Shown: in pieces, positions 7,378 through 8,595 of the stretch | Layout of the letters: each line of letters opens with the position of its first letter | Numbering within the stretch: the first letter of the stretch is position 1 | Assembly (NCBI GenBank): GCA_030598425.1 | Contig: JAUVPY010000081.1 | Location: 1-8,595, forward strand | Source: Anaerolineae bacterium | GTDB taxonomy: Bacteria; Chloroflexota; Anaerolineae; 4572-78; NAK82 | Length of the DNA: 8,595 nt | Direction: 5' to 3' | Translations under genes and position numbers: made by a program | The notes under the pieces: model-generated | What the model saw: the letters and a program-made list of their open reading frames with translations, nothing else | Databases searched by the model: none | Told to the model about the DNA's origin: nothing

Positions 7378-7395
7378 CTCAAAGTGTGTTATAAT
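7367..7395 (+). promoter_or_regulatory. Full-consensus sigma70-type promoter with extended -10
   Basis: TTGACA at 7367-7372, a 17-base spacer and TATAAT at 7390-7395 are both 6 of 6 matches. TGT at 7387-7389 gives the extended -10 TGn. An AT-rich tract at about 7348-7362 resembles an UP element. Transcription should begin near 7402, heading toward the recombinase and rpoC. Little stronger can be drawn from the housekeeping consensus. Confidence 0.9.
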
Positions 7396-7418
7396 GTGCG
7401 TCCTGGTTAGTGACCACG

Positions 7419-7447
7419 GTGAGAAATAAACAGCGTTTGTGTATAAT
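7419..7447 (+). promoter_or_regulatory. Second, weaker promoter candidate just before the terminator
   Basis: TATAAT at 7442-7447 is a perfect -10, but the -35 at 17-base spacing is only GTGAGA (4 of 6, 7419-7424) and the TGn is out of register. It would start about 7454, only a few bases before the terminator hairpin, so its use is doubtful. Confidence 0.25.
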
Positions 7448-7462
7448 GCACGCAATGACAGC

Positions 7463-7487
7463 GGCGCCCTTCCGAAGGCGCCTTTTT
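7463..7487 (+). terminator. Intrinsic (Rho-independent) terminator
   Basis: GGCGCC (7463-7468) pairs with GGCGCC (7477-7482). The stem can be lengthened by TT/AA after a bulged C, leaving a tight CCG loop, and TTTTT follows at 7483-7487. It lies after the strong promoter and before the recombinase gene, so it ends a short RNA or attenuates transcription into recombinase-rpoC. Confidence 0.85.
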
Positions 7488-7525
7488 GTCGCGTATTTCT
7501 ACTTTCTGGCTGCATAAAACTTCAC

Positions 7526-7537
7526 ATTTTGGAACAA
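7526..7537. repeat. Right arm of the 12-base inverted repeat
   Basis: ATTTTGGAACAA is the inverted partner of the arm at 7329-7340. It lies 37 bases before the recombinase start codon and downstream of the terminator. The remaining bases up to 7574 show only the recombinase ribosome site GGGGAGG (7564-7570). Confidence 0.45.
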
Positions 7538-7574
7538 CCATAGGGATTGGCGTGGTCTTTCCTGGGGAGGCTAA

Positions 7575-8471
7575 ATGGGTCGTGGGGCGAGCGAGGCGTT
7601 GCTAGCCCAGTTTGAGGAACATCTGGTTTTCACGCAATTATCGCCTTTAACAGTCGTCAATTATCTGGCTGATCTTCGCTCCCTCGTACGATGGGGCGTA
7701 GACTGTATTGGTTCAGATTTCTCCCTAGATACCCTCTCCCCCAATATCATTCGGGCGTATCGCTCCCACTTGCTGGAAGAAAAACGTTGCGCCATCGCTA
7801 CCGTAAACCGGCGATTGCAGGCTTTGCGCAAGTTTTGTGCCTTCGCCGTTAAGGCGGGAATAATGACCTCTAGTCCCGCCGAAGGAGTTCAACTGGTTCA
7901 AAGCAAGGGGACTGCCCCAGTTACGCCCCTGACTGCAGAACAGATTGATGAGCTATTTCGAGTGTCTGGCGACGAGCGGTCGAGTCTGGCACGACGTGAC
8001 GCGGCTATTCTGATGCTGTTATTGCATACCGGTCTGCGGGTGAATGAATTGGTGAAGTTGTGTTTGGATGATGTTCATTTTGACTACCCTGGTACCCATC
8101 TGACGGTTAAAGATGGGCGGCACGGGGAGGCTCGAAAGGTTCACCTGGAAGGTGGGCTGCCGAACGCGTTGTATGAGTATCTCCGAGTGCGACCCAACGT
8201 GGAGGGGGAAGCTCATTTTTTCTTGAGTCGTGAGGGTCGCCCGCTTTCGACGCGCAGTGTGCAGCGCATCGTGAGCGCCCGCGCGCAGGCTGCGGGCCTG
8301 GAAGGTGTGTCACCACAAACATTGCGCCGGACATACGCAAGCCGGTTGCTGGTCACCACAGGTGATTTGGCGCTCGTGTCACAACGATTAGGACATCAAA
8401 ATCTGGCAACCACGACTCGATATCTCAACACCTCGGCTAAGGAGCAGATCGGCGGAGCGGCTGCTCAGTGA
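7575..8471 (+). CDS. Tyrosine site-specific recombinase, XerC/XerD-like
   Basis: This 298-residue integrase-family protein has the size and layout of XerC/XerD: an N-terminal SAM-like DNA-binding domain (about 8-95, LSPLTVVNYLADLRSLVRW and TVNRRLQALRKF) and a C-terminal catalytic domain (115-290). Catalytic residues seen are Arg155 in HTGLRVNEL, Lys179 in VKDG, Arg251 in PQTLRRT, His274 in RLGHQNL, and the nucleophile Tyr283 in TTTRYLN. The box II His of HxxR is replaced by Gln248. The family joins or resolves DNA by strand exchange through a 3'-phosphotyrosine; a chromosome-dimer or mobile-element role cannot be told apart here. GGGGAGG at 7564-7570 lies four bases before ATG 7575. No phage or transposon genes adjoin. 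rpoC follows after 53 bases. Confidence 0.9.
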   Translation: MGRGASEALLAQFEEHLVFTQLSPLTVVNYLADLRSLVRWGVDCIGSDFSLDTLSPNIIRAYRSHLLEEKRCAIATVNRRLQALRKFCAFAVKAGIMTSSPAEGVQLVQSKGTAPVTPLTAEQIDELFRVSGDERSSLARRDAAILMLLLHTGLRVNELVKLCLDDVHFDYPGTHLTVKDGRHGEARKVHLEGGLPNALYEYLRVRPNVEGEAHFFLSREGRPLSTRSVQRIVSARAQAAGLEGVSPQTLRRTYASRLLVTTGDLALVSQRLGHQNLATTTRYLNTSAKEQIGGAAAQ

Positions 8472-8480
8472 TCCAGAATT

Positions 8481-8495
8481 CTGTGATTGGCACAG
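8481..8495 (+). other. Small hairpin between recombinase gene and rpoC
   Basis: CTGTG-ATTGG-CACAG is a perfect 5-base stem with a 5-base loop, followed by a T-rich stretch (CGTTTGATTTTTG). It is weaker than a normal terminator and could only partly reduce read-through into rpoC. No separate rpoC promoter is evident in this 53-base gap. Confidence 0.3.
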
Positions 8496-8513
8496 CGTTT
8501 GATTTTTGATCTT

Positions 8514-8519
8514 GGAGGA
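8514..8519 (+). promoter_or_regulatory. Shine-Dalgarno GGAGGA setting the TTG start of rpoC
   Basis: GGAGGA lies five bases before TTG 8525. This strong site, together with the family N-terminus beginning right there, fixes an uncommon TTG initiation codon. Confidence 0.8.
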
Positions 8520-8524
8520 ATACC

Positions 8525-8595
8525 TTGGAAGTAAAGGACTTTCGCGCGCTACGTATCAGCTTGGCTTCACCAGAGGAGATCCGGAATTGGTCGTA
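8525..8595 (+). CDS. rpoC: RNA polymerase subunit beta' (RpoC), N-terminal fragment
   Basis: Only the first 23 codons are in the window; the gene runs off the right edge. The translated start (MEVKDF, then ALRISLASPEEIRNWSY) matches the highly conserved beta' N-terminus, which in many bacteria reads LRIxLASPExIRxWSYGEV. Beta' carries the catalytic Mg-binding site of RNA polymerase in the part not seen here. Initiation is at TTG with a strong GGAGGA. The gene directly upstream is a tyrosine recombinase rather than rpoB, which normally precedes rpoC. Transcription may come from the strong promoter at 7367, from a promoter inside the recombinase gene, or from one that I cannot see. Confidence 0.9.
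   Translation, partial: MEVKDFRALRISLASPEEIRNWS

Larger units (their letters stand above)
7402..7487 (+). ncRNA. Candidate ~85-nt small RNA or attenuated leader
   Basis: The predicted start of the strong promoter and the intrinsic terminator bound an RNA of about 85 nt. Its 5' end can fold at once: TGGT (7404-7407) pairs with ACCA (7413-7416), extended by CC/GG (7402-7403 with 7418-7419) around one bulged C. The 3' end is the terminator hairpin. No reading frame with a ribosome site is present inside it. It either stands alone as a small RNA or, if read through, forms the leader of recombinase-rpoC mRNA about 170 nt ahead of the start codon. I do not recognise a known RNA family. Confidence 0.5.

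Noticed and set aside
7394..7429. 11-codon open frame after the strong promoter, a possible leader peptide
   Set aside because: Its ATG overlaps the -10 element and lies before the predicted transcription start, and no ribosome site precedes it.
1..8595. CRISPR arrays, insertion sequences and defence or toxin-antitoxin modules
   Set aside because: No regularly spaced repeats, transposase genes or recognisable defence genes were seen. The lone tyrosine recombinase is not accompanied by phage or transposon genes.

Overview
The window is moderately GC-rich bacterial DNA with every supported gene on the + strand. It most likely comes from a member of the Chloroflexota (Anaerolineae-like). The taxonomic hint is indirect: a secreted lipoprotein with a long Thr-Pro stalk of the kind common in that phylum, plus the overall style of the proteins. 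No rRNA is present to confirm it.

Left part (1-1900): the C-terminal two thirds of an aldo/keto reductase, cut by the window edge, then a short gap with a weak promoter candidate, then a lipoprotein with a Thr-Pro linker and an alpha/beta-hydrolase domain. Middle part (1960-7308): a tightly packed probable operon. It holds histidine ammonia-lyase (hutH), a CvpA-family membrane protein, MutS2 (ATPase plus Smr nuclease) and a small alpha/beta hydrolase. The gaps are 7 and 6 bases and the last junction is an ATGA stop/start overlap. CvpA next to MutS2 recalls the yshB-polX-mutSB neighbourhood of Bacillus; the histidine-degrading enzyme at the head is unexpected.

Right part (7309-8595): a 266-base AT-rich intergenic region, a XerC/XerD-like tyrosine recombinase, and the first 23 codons of rpoC (RNA polymerase beta'), with no rpoB directly upstream. 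The intergenic region is the densest non-coding stretch. It carries a full-consensus sigma70-type promoter (TTGACA, 17-base spacer, TGn, TATAAT) with an AT-rich upstream tract. About 85 bases after the predicted start lies a canonical intrinsic terminator. It therefore looks like either a small-RNA gene or an attenuated leader for recombinase-rpoC. A 12-base inverted repeat (11 of 12 matching) brackets the promoter-terminator segment beside the recombinase, an arrangement reminiscent of invertible promoter switches, though chance cannot be excluded.

No tRNA, rRNA, CRISPR array, insertion sequence or classic defence system was recognised. The most useful leads are the promoter/terminator/inverted-repeat region, the recombinase with Gln in place of the box II His, and the unusual placement of rpoC and hutH.
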